Assembly: GCA_023431205.1 (NCBI GenBank)
Contig: JAEYXQ010000018.1
Coordinates: 1 to 11,676, forward strand
Reading direction: 5' to 3'
Length of the DNA stretch: 11,676 nucleotides
Source: Pseudomonadota bacterium
GTDB lineage: Bacteria; Pseudomonadota; Alphaproteobacteria; Rhizobiales; Devosiaceae
Positions within the stretch are counted from its first letter, which is position 1. Every line of letters starts with the position of its first letter. The notes below the pieces were generated by a model. The model made no database searches. It had not been told where the DNA came from and worked only from the letters and a program-made list of their open reading frames with translations. The position numbers were made by a program, and so were the translations under genes. Positions 1 to 6,602 of this stretch are shown here, one piece after another.

Positions 1-429
1 GCGGCCGATCAGGCGGGTGCGGCTGCCTTCGCCCCTGGCGCGGTGGTAGGCAATGGCGACCTTGAGGGCGGTTTCCACCGATTCCGAGCCGGAATTGGTG
101 AACAGCACGTGGTCGAGTCCTTGCGGGGCGATGTCGACGATGCGGTTGGCGAGTTCGAAGGCCTTGGGGTGGCCCATCTGGAAGGCGGGCGCGTAGTCGA
201 GTTCGGCAGCCTGGTTGGCGATGGCCTCGACGATGCGAGGCCGGGCATGGCCGGCATTGACGCACCAGAGACCAGCAGTGCCGTCCAGCACCTGGCGGCC
301 GTCCGAGGTGGTGTAGTGCATGTCCCTGGCGGCGACGAACATCCGCGGCGCCTTCTTGAACTGCCGGTTGGCAGTGAAGGGCATCCAGAAGGCGCTGAGG
401 TCGTTCGGCGCGACATTGGTGACGGACAC
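1..429 (-). CDS. Class III omega-amino acid--pyruvate aminotransferase, N-terminal part (runs off the window)
   Basis: This is a PLP-dependent transaminase of the beta-alanine/omega-amino acid:pyruvate type, which transfers the amino group of beta-alanine or similar omega-amines to pyruvate in the cytoplasm. The 143 visible codons contain the family's N-terminal hallmarks: FWMPFTANRQFKK near residue 10, the active-site entrance segment DGTAGLWCVNAGH near residues 43-55, and FTNSGSESVETALK near residues 100-113, where the PLP phosphate is bound. The catalytic lysine lies beyond the window edge. I chose the GTG at 427-429 because GGGGGAG sits 9 nt upstream; in-frame TTG codons further upstream have no comparable site. 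The gene diverges from a RutR-like regulator across 116 bp containing a RutR-type operator, which suggests a role in beta-alanine removal after reductive pyrimidine breakdown. The family is clear. The exact substrate is inferred, and other omega-transaminases of this class would look the same here. Confidence 0.88.
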   Translation of the reverse strand, partial: MSVTNVAPNDLSAFWMPFTANRQFKKAPRMFVAARDMHYTTSDGRQVLDGTAGLWCVNAGHARPRIVEAIANQAAELDYAPAFQMGHPKAFELANRIVDIAPQGLDHVLFTNSGSESVETALKVAIAYHRARGEGSRTRLIGR

Positions 430-494
430 GGCAGCAATCTCCCCCTGCGGTCTTTCGATTCTGGCCTTGACGCTTGCCGCCAATGCCCTGAATT

Positions 495-510
495 TTGACC
501 AGATGGAAAA
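495..510. promoter_or_regulatory. RutR-type operator between the divergent genes
   Basis: The 16-bp sequence TTGACCAGATGGAAAA matches the Escherichia coli RutR consensus TTGACCAnnTGGTCAA at 12 of 14 defined positions: the left half is perfect and the right half has two mismatches. It begins 8 nt from the predicted -10 of the minus-strand aminotransferase promoter if measured toward the gene, covers the expected start point, and lies 35 nt before the regulator's ATG. That position suits repression of the aminotransferase and autoregulation. The consensus is known for RutR; regulation here is inferred. Confidence 0.6.
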
Positions 511-538
511 ATGTTAGCACTCCCACTTCCCTAAGCAA
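511..538 (-). promoter_or_regulatory. Putative sigma-70 promoter of the aminotransferase
   Basis: On the minus strand, TTGCTT (538-533) is followed after 16 nt by TAACAT (516-511). Both are good matches to -35 and -10 hexamers. The predicted transcription start, near 504, falls inside the RutR-type operator at 495-510, giving a leader of about 75 nt. This was read by eye and has not been mapped. Confidence 0.45.
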
Positions 539-545
539 GGCGAAA

Positions 546-1271
546 ATGCCCCCTGCCAAAGTGAAACGTGCCGAAGCAACAAGCAGCCGCAAGCGCCAGC
601 CCAAGGCGGAGGCAAAGCCGTCAGCGTCACCGGCGGCGCGGCCATTGACCCGCATCCAGCGGGAAAAGCAGGACCTGATCCTGTCGGCCGCACTGGAGGT
701 GTTCTCCGTGCACGGCTTCCGCGGCGCCACCATCGACCAGATCGCCGAGGTGGCGGGGATGAGCAAGCCGAACCTGCTCTACTATTTCCCCCGCAAGGAA
801 GAGATCTATCGACGGCTGCTGGCGGAAATGCTGGACACCTGGCTGGCGCCGCTGCGGGGAATGAACCCGGATGGCGACCCCTTCCCCGAGATCCGCTCCT
901 ATATCCGGCGGAAGCTCGAAATGGCGCGGGATTTTCCGCGCGAATCACGGCTGTTCGCCAACGAGATGCTGCAGGGCGCCCCGCGGGTGAAGGAGATGAT
1001 CGAGGTCGACCTCAAGGCGCTGGTCGACGAAAAGGCCAAGGTGCTGCTGGGCTGGATGGACGAGGGCAAGCTGGCCCGCACCGACCCCTATCACCTGATC
1101 TTTTCGATCTGGGCGACAACGCAGCACTATGCCGATTTCGACGTGCAGGTGCAGGCGGTGCTGGGGCCGGGACGGAACGGAGAAGGCCGCTTCGAGGATG
1201 CCGCGCGCTATCTCGAAAACCTGTTCATGCACGGGCTGGCGGCACGGTCGCGGGCCGGTTCGCCGGCATAG
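546..1271 (+). CDS. rutR: RutR-type TetR family regulator of pyrimidine catabolism
   Basis: This 241-aa transcription factor belongs to the TetR family. In E. coli, RutR is a uracil/thymine-responsive repressor of pyrimidine degradation genes. A basic, proline/alanine-rich tail of about 34 residues precedes the DNA-binding domain (residues about 37-90), whose helix-turn-helix reads ATIDQIAEVAGMSKPNLLYYF. The rest resembles the RutR/YcdC-type ligand domain, including RESRLFANEMLQGAP and IFSIWATTQHYADFDVQV, which are characteristic segments of this subfamily. I chose the ATG at 546 because AAGG lies 5 nt upstream; the in-frame TTG at 495 would overlap the RutR operator and lacks a ribosome binding site. 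The gene diverges from an omega-amino acid aminotransferase, which fits control of the final beta-alanine step. Subfamily assignment is strong by sequence resemblance; the ligand is inferred. Confidence 0.87.
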   Translation: MPPAKVKRAEATSSRKRQPKAEAKPSASPAARPLTRIQREKQDLILSAALEVFSVHGFRGATIDQIAEVAGMSKPNLLYYFPRKEEIYRRLLAEMLDTWLAPLRGMNPDGDPFPEIRSYIRRKLEMARDFPRESRLFANEMLQGAPRVKEMIEVDLKALVDEKAKVLLGWMDEGKLARTDPYHLIFSIWATTQHYADFDVQVQAVLGPGRNGEGRFEDAARYLENLFMHGLAARSRAGSPA

Positions 1272-1272
1272 C

Positions 1273-1296
1273 AAAACGGGGCGCCGGAGCGCCCCG
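1273..1296 (-). terminator. Rho-independent terminator of the manganese catalase gene
   Basis: A perfect 8-bp stem (CGGGGCGC at 1277-1284, GCGCCCCG at 1289-1296, 4-nt loop) lies 23 bp beyond the catalase stop. On the minus strand it is followed by TTTT (1276-1273). It also directly follows the rutR stop at 1271, so it may act on both converging transcripts, though no T-run follows it on the plus strand. Confidence 0.75.
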
Positions 1297-1319
1297 CTTC
1301 AGCGGCCTGGTCAGCCGGA

Positions 1320-2165
1320 TCAGCTCTTTTTCGGAGCCGCGGCGGTTTCCTGTTCGGTCTGGGCGCCGGTCTTCGGGCGGGCCGGGCCAAGGACGGGCTT
1401 TTCGCCCATGGGCTCGCTGTTGAGGATGCTGAACTCCCCCTTGTCGTCGATCGAGGGGCCGGCGGTCCAGCGCCCTTCCGGCGGCGTATCGTTCAGCATG
1501 TGGCTGAAATAGGCATAGGAGAATTCGCGCGTTTCTTCCGACTGGGGGTGGCTGTTGGGGATAGGGAAGGCGCCCTTGTCGCCGCCGAGTTCCTCGAGCG
1601 CCGCCTTCCACTGGTTCTGGTGCATGGCATCGCGGGCGATCAGGAACTGCAGCATGTCCTTCATGCCCGGATCACTGGTCATGTTGTAGAGCCGCACGGC
1701 CAGGACCCGGCCGGTGGCTTCAGCCATGACGTTTGCCGTCATGTCGGCGGCGATGTTGCCGCTGGCATAGATGTGGCTCATGTCGAAGGGCACGCCGTCG
1801 CTGTCGACCGGCATGGCCGACATACCCGAGGACAGGATGTTCTTGAGGTTCACCCCGCCCATTACGGCGCTGGCGATCGGGTCCTTGGCGACCTCGTCCT
1901 TGAGGCCGACCGGGGCGCCTTCGAGGTTGAGGGCCACGGCCGTCGCCAGCATCTCGATATGGCCGAGTTCCTCGGTGGCGGTGTTGAGCAGCATGTCCTT
2001 GTACTTCGGATTGCCGCGGGCACCCATGGCCTGGAAGAAGTACTGCATGCAGACGCGAATTTCGCCCTCGACGCCGCCGATTGCCTGCTGCAGGGCACGC
2101 GCGAACAGCGGATCCGGGGTGTCGACGCGCACCGGATACTGCAGTTTGCCATCTGTGTAGAACAT
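1320..2165 (-). CDS. Manganese (non-heme) catalase
   Basis: This 281-aa di-manganese catalase disproportionates hydrogen peroxide to water and oxygen in the cytoplasm. It has the ferritin-like four-helix bundle layout. The metal ligands known from the Lactobacillus plantarum enzyme are present at nearly identical positions: Glu35 in GVEGEIR, Glu66 and His69 in TATEELGHIE, Glu149 in MAEATGR and His182 in ARDAMHQNQW. The C-terminal end, about 20 residues, is a proline/alanine/lysine-rich tail of low complexity. The ATG at 2163-2165 is preferred because GGAG lies 6 nt upstream and MFYTDG is the usual family beginning; a 17-codon upstream extension has no support. The gene ends 23 bp before a hairpin with a U-tract. 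It is preceded by a tiny secreted-peptide ORF and a CtrA-type box, and may share a transcript with that ORF. No exact EcfG-type general stress promoter was seen upstream. Confidence 0.93.
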   Translation of the reverse strand: MFYTDGKLQYPVRVDTPDPLFARALQQAIGGVEGEIRVCMQYFFQAMGARGNPKYKDMLLNTATEELGHIEMLATAVALNLEGAPVGLKDEVAKDPIASAVMGGVNLKNILSSGMSAMPVDSDGVPFDMSHIYASGNIAADMTANVMAEATGRVLAVRLYNMTSDPGMKDMLQFLIARDAMHQNQWKAALEELGGDKGAFPIPNSHPQSEETREFSYAYFSHMLNDTPPEGRWTAGPSIDDKGEFSILNSEPMGEKPVLGPARPKTGAQTEQETAAAPKKS

Positions 2166-2270
2166 GCTGATCTCCGTCGTGGGATTGGAGACCAGTGAAC
2201 ACGATCGGGGTGACACCGTTGCGAAATTCGCGGCGGGTGCGATGCGTGTTAACCCGCTGACAGCTCGGCG

Positions 2271-2393
2271 TCAGCCGGGCGGCAGACCGGCGGCAATGGG
2301 GTGGAGGATCTCGGAGCGCGCCGCCGTGGTGTTGGCTGCGGTGGCGGACAGCATGGCGAGGATCAGCAAGGTCAGCACTACGGCAATGCGCAT
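2271..2393 (-). CDS. Small secreted-peptide ORF (40 aa), function unknown
   Basis: This is a 40-codon ORF starting at the ATG at 2391-2393, with a strong Shine-Dalgarno sequence (GGAGG, 7 nt spacing). The product starts MRIAVVLTLLILAMLS, a textbook short signal-peptide core with one early arginine and a leucine-rich segment, followed by ATAAN, where signal peptidase could cut. That would leave a mature peptide of only about 20 residues ending in HPIAAGLPPG. It lies 105 bp upstream of the manganese catalase ATG, in the same orientation, and 64 bp downstream of a CtrA-type box. I do not recognise the family. The ribosome binding site and signal sequence argue that it is real; the shortness and lack of any comparison keep confidence moderate. 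It could instead be a translated leader of the catalase transcript. Confidence 0.55.
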   Translation of the reverse strand: MRIAVVLTLLILAMLSATAANTTAARSEILHPIAAGLPPG

Positions 2394-2456
2394 CGGAACA
2401 CCTCCGAACTCGGGTGGCAGTTCTGGCGCCGGATGCCGCAGAGGTCAATCACGCCG

Positions 2457-2473
2457 TTAAGACGTGATTAACC
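2457..2473. promoter_or_regulatory. CtrA-type binding site upstream of the small peptide ORF and catalase
   Basis: TTAA (2457-2460), 7 nt, TTAA (2468-2471), then CC: this matches the CtrA consensus TTAA-N7-TTAAC of alphaproteobacteria. It lies between the marC stop (2499) and the small peptide ATG (2393). An inverted repeat, AATCACG (2447-2453) with CGTGATT (2463-2469), overlaps it; with one wobble the arms extend to 11 bp. CtrA control is inferred from the motif alone. Confidence 0.5.
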
Positions 2474-2498
2474 GTCAATCTTTGCACAAATGCGACGA

Positions 2499-3131
2499 TC
2501 AGCCGGCCAACAGGCCGCTGGTGCGAACGCCGTCGAAGACGAACTGCACGGCAAGGGCGGCGAGCAGGATGCCGACCACGCGCGACACCACCGAAAGCCC
2601 GGTCAAGCCGAGCAGGCGCTGGATCGGCATGGCCACGAGCAGGGTGATCCAGGCGAGGGCAAGAACCGAGATCAGCGCCGCAATCACCAGCCAGAAATCC
2701 CCATCCGTACCGGCACCGGTGGACAGCAGGATCACGGCACTGATCGCGCCAGGACCGGCCAGGAGCGGCATGGCGAGCGGGAACACGGAGATATCCTGCG
2801 CCTTGCGCGCTTCGTCCTCTTCCTCATGCGTGGTGCCGGTGCCGCCGGAATGGCGGGCAAAGACCATGTCGATGGCTATCAGCAGCAGCAGCACGCCACC
2901 GGCGGTACGAAGGGCCGGGATGGTGATGCCGAAAACATCGAGGATGGCGTTGCCGAGGAAGGCGAAGAAGATCAGGATGACCAGCGCAATGACCACGCCA
3001 CGGGTGGCGAACAGCCGCCGCTCGGCCGGGGTGTTGTCCTTGGTGAGCGCTGCAAAGATGAACGCGATATCGGCGACGCCAACAGTGGCGAACAGGGTGG
3101 CGAAGGCGATGAGGAAGGGGGAGGTGTCCAT
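2499..3131 (-). CDS. marC: MarC family inner-membrane protein
   Basis: This 210-aa integral membrane protein belongs to the MarC/UPF0056 family. About six hydrophobic segments are visible: residues about 5-28, 44-68, 75-92, 116-140, 146-168 and 180-200, with a charged, Glu-rich cytoplasmic or periplasmic loop (THEEEDEARKAQ) in the middle. The family signatures PLAMPLLAGPGAIS and the early FATVGVADIAFIFAALT are present; most family members carry a proline in the second motif where this one has VGVAD. E. coli MarC was once linked to multiple antibiotic resistance, but this is not supported and the transport substrate is unknown. The ATG is 3 bp after the gshB stop, so the two are almost certainly co-transcribed. 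No strong Shine-Dalgarno sequence is visible; translation may be coupled to gshB. Confidence 0.88.
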   Translation of the reverse strand: MDTSPFLIAFATLFATVGVADIAFIFAALTKDNTPAERRLFATRGVVIALVILIFFAFLGNAILDVFGITIPALRTAGGVLLLLIAIDMVFARHSGGTGTTHEEEDEARKAQDISVFPLAMPLLAGPGAISAVILLSTGAGTDGDFWLVIAALISVLALAWITLLVAMPIQRLLGLTGLSVVSRVVGILLAALAVQFVFDGVRTSGLLAG

Positions 3132-3134
3132 CGC

Positions 3135-4079
3135 TCAGCCGCGCCGCCGCTCGATGGCGTCCCAGATCATCACGGCGATGTCGGGGCCGCCGAAGCGCTT
3201 GATCTCGCGGATGCCGGTGGGGGAGGTGACGTTGATCTCCGTGAGGTAGTCGCCGATGACGTCGATGCCGACAAAGATCATGTCCCGCTCCTTGAGCGCC
3301 GGGGCGATGGTGGCGCAGATCTCGTGGTCACGCGGGGTCAGCTCGACGAATTCCGGCCGGCCGCCGACGTGCATGTTGGAGCGTGCCTCGCCTTCGGCGG
3401 GAATGCGGTTGAGCCCGGCGACTGGCTCGCCATCGATGATGATGATGCGCTTGTCGCCCTTGCGGACGTCGGGCAGATACTTCTGGATCATGAAGGGTTC
3501 GCGGAAGCTGTTCTCGAACAGCTCGAGGAGGCTCGCGAGGTTGTGGTCGCCCTCCTGGATAAAGAACACCCCGGCCCCGCCATTGCCGTAGAGCGGCTTG
3601 ACGATGATGTTGCCGTTCTCCTTGCGGAACTGATGGATCAGCTGGCGATCCCGCGTCACCAGCGTCGGCGGCATCAGTTCGGGAAACTCGGTGACGAGGA
3701 TCTTTTCCGGCGCGTTGCGAACCGCGGCGGGCGGGTTGACCACCAGCGTCTTGGGATGAATCCGCTCCAGCATGTGCGTGAGCGTGATGTAGTTCATGTC
3801 GAAGGGCGGGTCCTGGCGCATCAGCACGACGTCCTGCGTGCCGAGATCGACGCGCTGGGCCTCACCCAGGGTGAAATGCTGGCCCTTTTCCGCATCGGTG
3901 ACGGTGATCGGCTGCGCCAGGGCGGTGACGCGGTTGTTCTCGAGGGCCAGGGTGTCCGGGGTGTAGTGCAACAGGCTGTGCCCGCGCGCCTGGGCTTCCA
4001 GCATCATGGCGAAGGTCGAATCGCCGCGCGGGTTGATGGTCTGGACGTGGTCCATCTGGACGGCGACTTTGAGCGTCAT
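3135..4079 (-). CDS. gshB: Glutathione synthetase
   Basis: This 314-aa ATP-grasp ligase joins gamma-glutamylcysteine and glycine to make glutathione in the cytoplasm, the second and last step of the pathway. It shows the prokaryotic GshB order: an N-terminal domain with NPRGDSTFAMMLEAQARGH and RQDPPFDMNYITLTHMLE, then the ATP-grasp domain with KPLYGNGGAGVFF (nucleotide loop, residues about 182-194) and, near the C-terminus, EINVTSPTGIREI, which holds Mg-binding residues. The length is normal for the family. The ATG at 4077-4079 begins the canonical MTLKVAVQMDH; the Shine-Dalgarno sequence is weak (GGAT about 10 nt upstream). It lies 71 bp after yraN and 3 bp before marC. Product identity is very secure. 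Confidence 0.97.
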   Translation of the reverse strand: MTLKVAVQMDHVQTINPRGDSTFAMMLEAQARGHSLLHYTPDTLALENNRVTALAQPITVTDAEKGQHFTLGEAQRVDLGTQDVVLMRQDPPFDMNYITLTHMLERIHPKTLVVNPPAAVRNAPEKILVTEFPELMPPTLVTRDRQLIHQFRKENGNIIVKPLYGNGGAGVFFIQEGDHNLASLLELFENSFREPFMIQKYLPDVRKGDKRIIIIDGEPVAGLNRIPAEGEARSNMHVGGRPEFVELTPRDHEICATIAPALKERDMIFVGIDVIGDYLTEINVTSPTGIREIKRFGGPDIAVMIWDAIERRRG

Positions 4080-4080
4080 G

Positions 4081-4130
4081 GGCAGGCGATCCGGCTTGGG
4101 GGCGTGAGTGTTGCCATGACATCGCCTGTC
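4081..4130. repeat. Inverted repeat in the yraN-gshB gap
   Basis: GGCAGGCGAT (4081-4090) and ATCGCCTGTC (4121-4130) are inverted copies matching at 9 of 10 positions across a 30-nt spacer. The inner arm ends directly before the gshB ATG, so a folded transcript would place the start codon at the base of a stem. No U-run follows, so it does not look like an ordinary terminator. The function is unknown. Confidence 0.4.
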
Positions 4131-4150
4131 GGCGGGAGCGGCGCAAGAGC

Positions 4151-4534
4151 CTAGAGGCGGAAGGCGTCCACCCGGTGGCTCGGCCAGCGGCCCGGAGACA
4201 CCAGGACCACGTCGAAGCGGAGGGTGTGCTCGCTGTAGGCGGGATGCTTCATCAGCCAGTATTCGGCGGCCCGGGCGATCCGGTCGGTGTTCACCGCGGC
4301 GAGGGTGTGTTCCTCGCTGCTGCCGCGGGCGCGGAACTTGACCTCGACAAAAGCGATGGTGCTGCCGCGCCGGGCCACCAGGTCGATCTCGCCGACCGGG
4401 GTGCGGAAGCGGCGCGCGAGGATGCGATAGAACTTGAGGCGGAGCAGCAGCGCCGCGACCGTTTCGCCCCGGTGGCCGCCACGTTCGGCGGCTACGCGGC
4501 GGCTATTGGCTGGCCTTGAGCCGGAGGGCGGCAT
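4151..4534 (-). CDS. yraN: YraN family (UPF0102) nuclease-fold protein
   Basis: This 127-aa protein belongs to the YraN/UPF0102 family, which has a restriction-endonuclease-like fold but no settled function. The conserved core GEIDLVARRGSTIAFVEVKFR contains the D and ExK arrangement typical of that fold. A basic N-terminal region (residues about 10-35) precedes YRILARRFRTPVGEID. The start at 4534 is chosen because AAGGAGG sits 6 nt upstream, an excellent ribosome binding site lying inside rsmI; longer readings upstream lack family resemblance. The gene therefore overlaps the end of rsmI by 32 bp in another frame, which implies translational coupling. The rsmI-yraN pairing is widespread in proteobacteria and supports the call. 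Confidence 0.92.
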   Translation of the reverse strand: MPPSGSRPANSRRVAAERGGHRGETVAALLLRLKFYRILARRFRTPVGEIDLVARRGSTIAFVEVKFRARGSSEEHTLAAVNTDRIARAAEYWLMKHPAYSEHTLRFDVVLVSPGRWPSHRVDAFRL

Positions 4535-5387
4535 CGTAGACCTCCTTGCGCTTGAGGCCAAAGCGGGCGGCAATCTCGTCGACGGCGGCGCGCAGGGGCT
4601 GATCCACCATCGCTTCCTCCAGCGCCGCCTGCCAGTCCTCGGCGGCAACCAGCGTCTCGCTGGCGCCGGCGACGACGATGACCGCCTCCCCCTTCACCTC
4701 CTCATCGGCGAAGGCAGCGGCGAGTCCGGCAAGTGTGCCGCGGCGGGTGCGCTCGAAGCGCTTGGTCAGCTCCAGCGCCACCACCGCCTGCCGCTCGCCG
4801 AAGCTTTCGGCCATGGCCGCGAGGCTATCGGGAAGCCGGCGGGGCGATTCGTAGAAGACCAGCGTTTCACGTGAATCCCTCATCGCCGACAGTGCGTTGG
4901 CGCGGGCCCCGGCCTTTTGGGGCAGGAAACCGCGAAAGCTGAAGCTGTCGGTGGGCAGCCCCGCCACCACCAGCGCGGCGAGCAGGGCGGACGGTCCGGG
5001 TATGGGGATGACCGGCAGGTCAGCTTCCGCCATGGCGCGAATCAGCGGGAAGCCCGGATCGGACAGGAGCGGCGTGCCGGCGTCGGAGATCAGCGCAATG
5101 ACCTCTCCTGCCCCAACCCGGGCCAGGATATCGGCCGCACGCTCGCGCTCATTGTGTTCGTGCAGCGCCATGCGGCGGCCCTTGATGCCGTAGTGGTCGA
5201 GCAGCTTGGCGGAGGTGCGGGTGTCTTCGCAGAGGATGGTGCCGGCGGCCGCCAGCGTTTCGAGCGCGCGGATGGTGATGTCGCGCAGATTGCCGATCGG
5301 CGTGGAGACGACATAAAGGCCCGCCGGCAAAGGCGGGGCTGGAAAAGGCGTGCCGGCGATGAAGTAGGTGGACTGGTCAGTGGTCAT
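4503..5387 (-). CDS. rsmI: 16S rRNA (cytidine-1402 2'-O) methyltransferase
   Basis: This 294-aa SAM-dependent methyltransferase of the tetrapyrrole-methylase fold methylates the 2'-hydroxyl of C1402 in the decoding centre of 16S rRNA. The expected motifs are in order: STPIGNLRDIT (residues about 28-38), LCEDTRTS (about 52-59), LISDAGTPLLSDPG (about 98-111), PIPGPSALLAAL (about 127-138) and FYESPRRL (about 177-184). The C-terminus has the usual small helical end, ARFGLKRKEVYDAALRL. About 20 residues before LPAGLYVVSTP form a variable N-terminal extension common in alphaproteobacteria. It starts 68 bp after hemW and overlaps yraN by 32 bp. The lipoprotein gene that often neighbours rsmI in related genomes is absent from this spot. 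Confidence 0.96.
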   Translation of the reverse strand: MTTDQSTYFIAGTPFPAPPLPAGLYVVSTPIGNLRDITIRALETLAAAGTILCEDTRTSAKLLDHYGIKGRRMALHEHNERERAADILARVGAGEVIALISDAGTPLLSDPGFPLIRAMAEADLPVIPIPGPSALLAALVVAGLPTDSFSFRGFLPQKAGARANALSAMRDSRETLVFYESPRRLPDSLAAMAESFGERQAVVALELTKRFERTRRGTLAGLAAAFADEEVKGEAVIVVAGASETLVAAEDWQAALEEAMVDQPLRAAVDEIAARFGLKRKEVYDAALRLKASQ

Positions 5388-5455
5388 GGCGGCTCACTGT
5401 GGCCGCGACCTCGTCCTTCCACAAGCACAGGATGCGGCAGCGTGGCGGCCAGGCA

Positions 5456-6592
5456 CTATGCCGCCAGGTCGGCAACGACGGCGTCGAGCACCGGGAAGCC
5501 CTTGTCGGTGACGCGCAGATTGCCGTTGGGCAGGGTTTCAAGAAAGCCGTAGCCCTTGAGAGCGGCGATCTGCACAGGGGAGATCTGGCGGCCGGAAATA
5601 GCGGTGAAGCGGGCCGGCGAGATGCCTTCCTTGAGGCGCAGGCCCATGACCAGGAACTCGTCGCCCTGCTCTTCCCAGGTGAGGACATCGTCGGTGACGA
5701 GGCCGTGGCCGCGACTGCTGACGCGCTTCTGCCACTCGAAGGGGAGTTTTTCGGCCGCCGTGGCGTGGCGCTGGTTGTTGATCATCAGCCGGCCATGGGC
5801 GCCGGGGCCGATGCCGGCATATTCGCCATAGCGCCAGTAGAGCAGGTTGTGCCGCGATTCCTGGCCAGGCACGGCGTGGTTGGAAATCTCGTAGGCCGGC
5901 ATGCCGGCCTCGGCGGTAAGGTCCTGGGTCAGTTCGTAGAAGTCGGCGGCGAGATCCTCGTCCGGCATCTTCAGCTTGCCGGCCTGATGTAGGTCGAAGT
6001 AGCGCGTCCCCTGCTCGATGGTGAGCTGGTAGAGGCTGATATGGCCGCGGGCGAGCCAAAGACCTTCCTTGAGCTCGTCTTCCCAATCCTCCAGCGTCTG
6101 GCCGGGGCGGGCATAGATGAGATCGAAACTCGAGCGGTCGAACACCGACTGGGCGATGCGAACGGCAGCAACAGCCTCGTCCACGGTGTGGCGGCGGCCG
6201 AGCTCGGCCAACGGGCCGGGCCGCAGCGACTGGACCCCAAGGGAAACACGGTTGACCCCGGCGGTGCGGTAGCCGCGGAAGCGATCGACTTCCACCGAGG
6301 TGGGATTGGCCTCGAGGGTGATCTCGGCATTGGACTGCACCGTCCAGTGGCGGGTGATGGCGTCGATGATGCGCTCCACCGCCACCGGGCTCATTAGCGA
6401 GGGCGTGCCACCGCCGAAAAAGATCGACTGGACGACGCGGCCGGGGACCAGCGCCGCGGTCGAGGCGATCTCGCGCTCATAGGCGGCGACGAACCCGTCC
6501 TCGTCGAAGGGACCGCGGTGAACGTGGGAATTGAAGTCGCAATAGGGGCACTTGGCCGCGCAGAACGGCCAGTGCACGTAAACCCCGAACAT
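5456..6592 (-). CDS. hemW: HemW-like radical SAM heme chaperone (CPO-like)
   Basis: This 378-aa radical SAM protein is of the oxygen-independent coproporphyrinogen oxidase-like family. HemW binds heme and a [4Fe-4S] cluster and is thought to deliver heme to respiratory enzymes rather than oxidise coproporphyrinogen. Cys11, Cys15 and Cys18 in HWPFCAAKCPYCDFNSH form the cluster-binding CxxxCxxC motif, and FFGGGTPSLM provides the SAM-contacting GGGTP. The HemW C-terminal domain follows, with YWRYGEYAGIGPGAHGR and the Leu-rich RLKEGISPARF. I prefer the ATG at 6590-6592, 10 bp after the rdgB stop, because MFGVYVHWPF is the usual family start; an in-frame TTG at 6637 would overlap rdgB. No good Shine-Dalgarno sequence is visible, so coupling to rdgB is likely. 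It is often misannotated as hemN. Confidence 0.93.
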   Translation of the reverse strand: MFGVYVHWPFCAAKCPYCDFNSHVHRGPFDEDGFVAAYEREIASTAALVPGRVVQSIFFGGGTPSLMSPVAVERIIDAITRHWTVQSNAEITLEANPTSVEVDRFRGYRTAGVNRVSLGVQSLRPGPLAELGRRHTVDEAVAAVRIAQSVFDRSSFDLIYARPGQTLEDWEDELKEGLWLARGHISLYQLTIEQGTRYFDLHQAGKLKMPDEDLAADFYELTQDLTAEAGMPAYEISNHAVPGQESRHNLLYWRYGEYAGIGPGAHGRLMINNQRHATAAEKLPFEWQKRVSSRGHGLVTDDVLTWEEQGDEFLVMGLRLKEGISPARFTAISGRQISPVQIAALKGYGFLETLPNGNLRVTDKGFPVLDAVVADLAA

Positions 6593-6602
6593 GTCGTTGG
6601 GG

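Noticed and set aside
514..522. TTAGCACTC, an exact left half of the HrcA-binding CIRCE element, in the aminotransferase-rutR gap
   Set aside because: The partner GAGTGCTAA is missing at the required 9-nt spacing (532-540 reads TAAGCAAGG), so a functional CIRCE is not supported; it also overlaps the proposed -10 of the aminotransferase promoter.
2221..2231. An 11-bp palindrome, GCGAAATTCGC, between the small peptide ORF and the catalase
   Set aside because: Too short to call an operator alone, and no match to a known site was recognised.
2395..2422. GGAAC near the small peptide start as the -35 of an EcfG general stress promoter
   Set aside because: It is on the wrong strand for the catalase, and the next GTT is 20 nt away instead of 16-17.
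2490..4154. A 554-codon open frame on the plus strand opposite marC and gshB
   Set aside because: It is the complement of two well-recognised genes, has the odd Asp/Gly/His/Arg-rich composition of an antisense frame in GC-rich DNA, and resembles no family.
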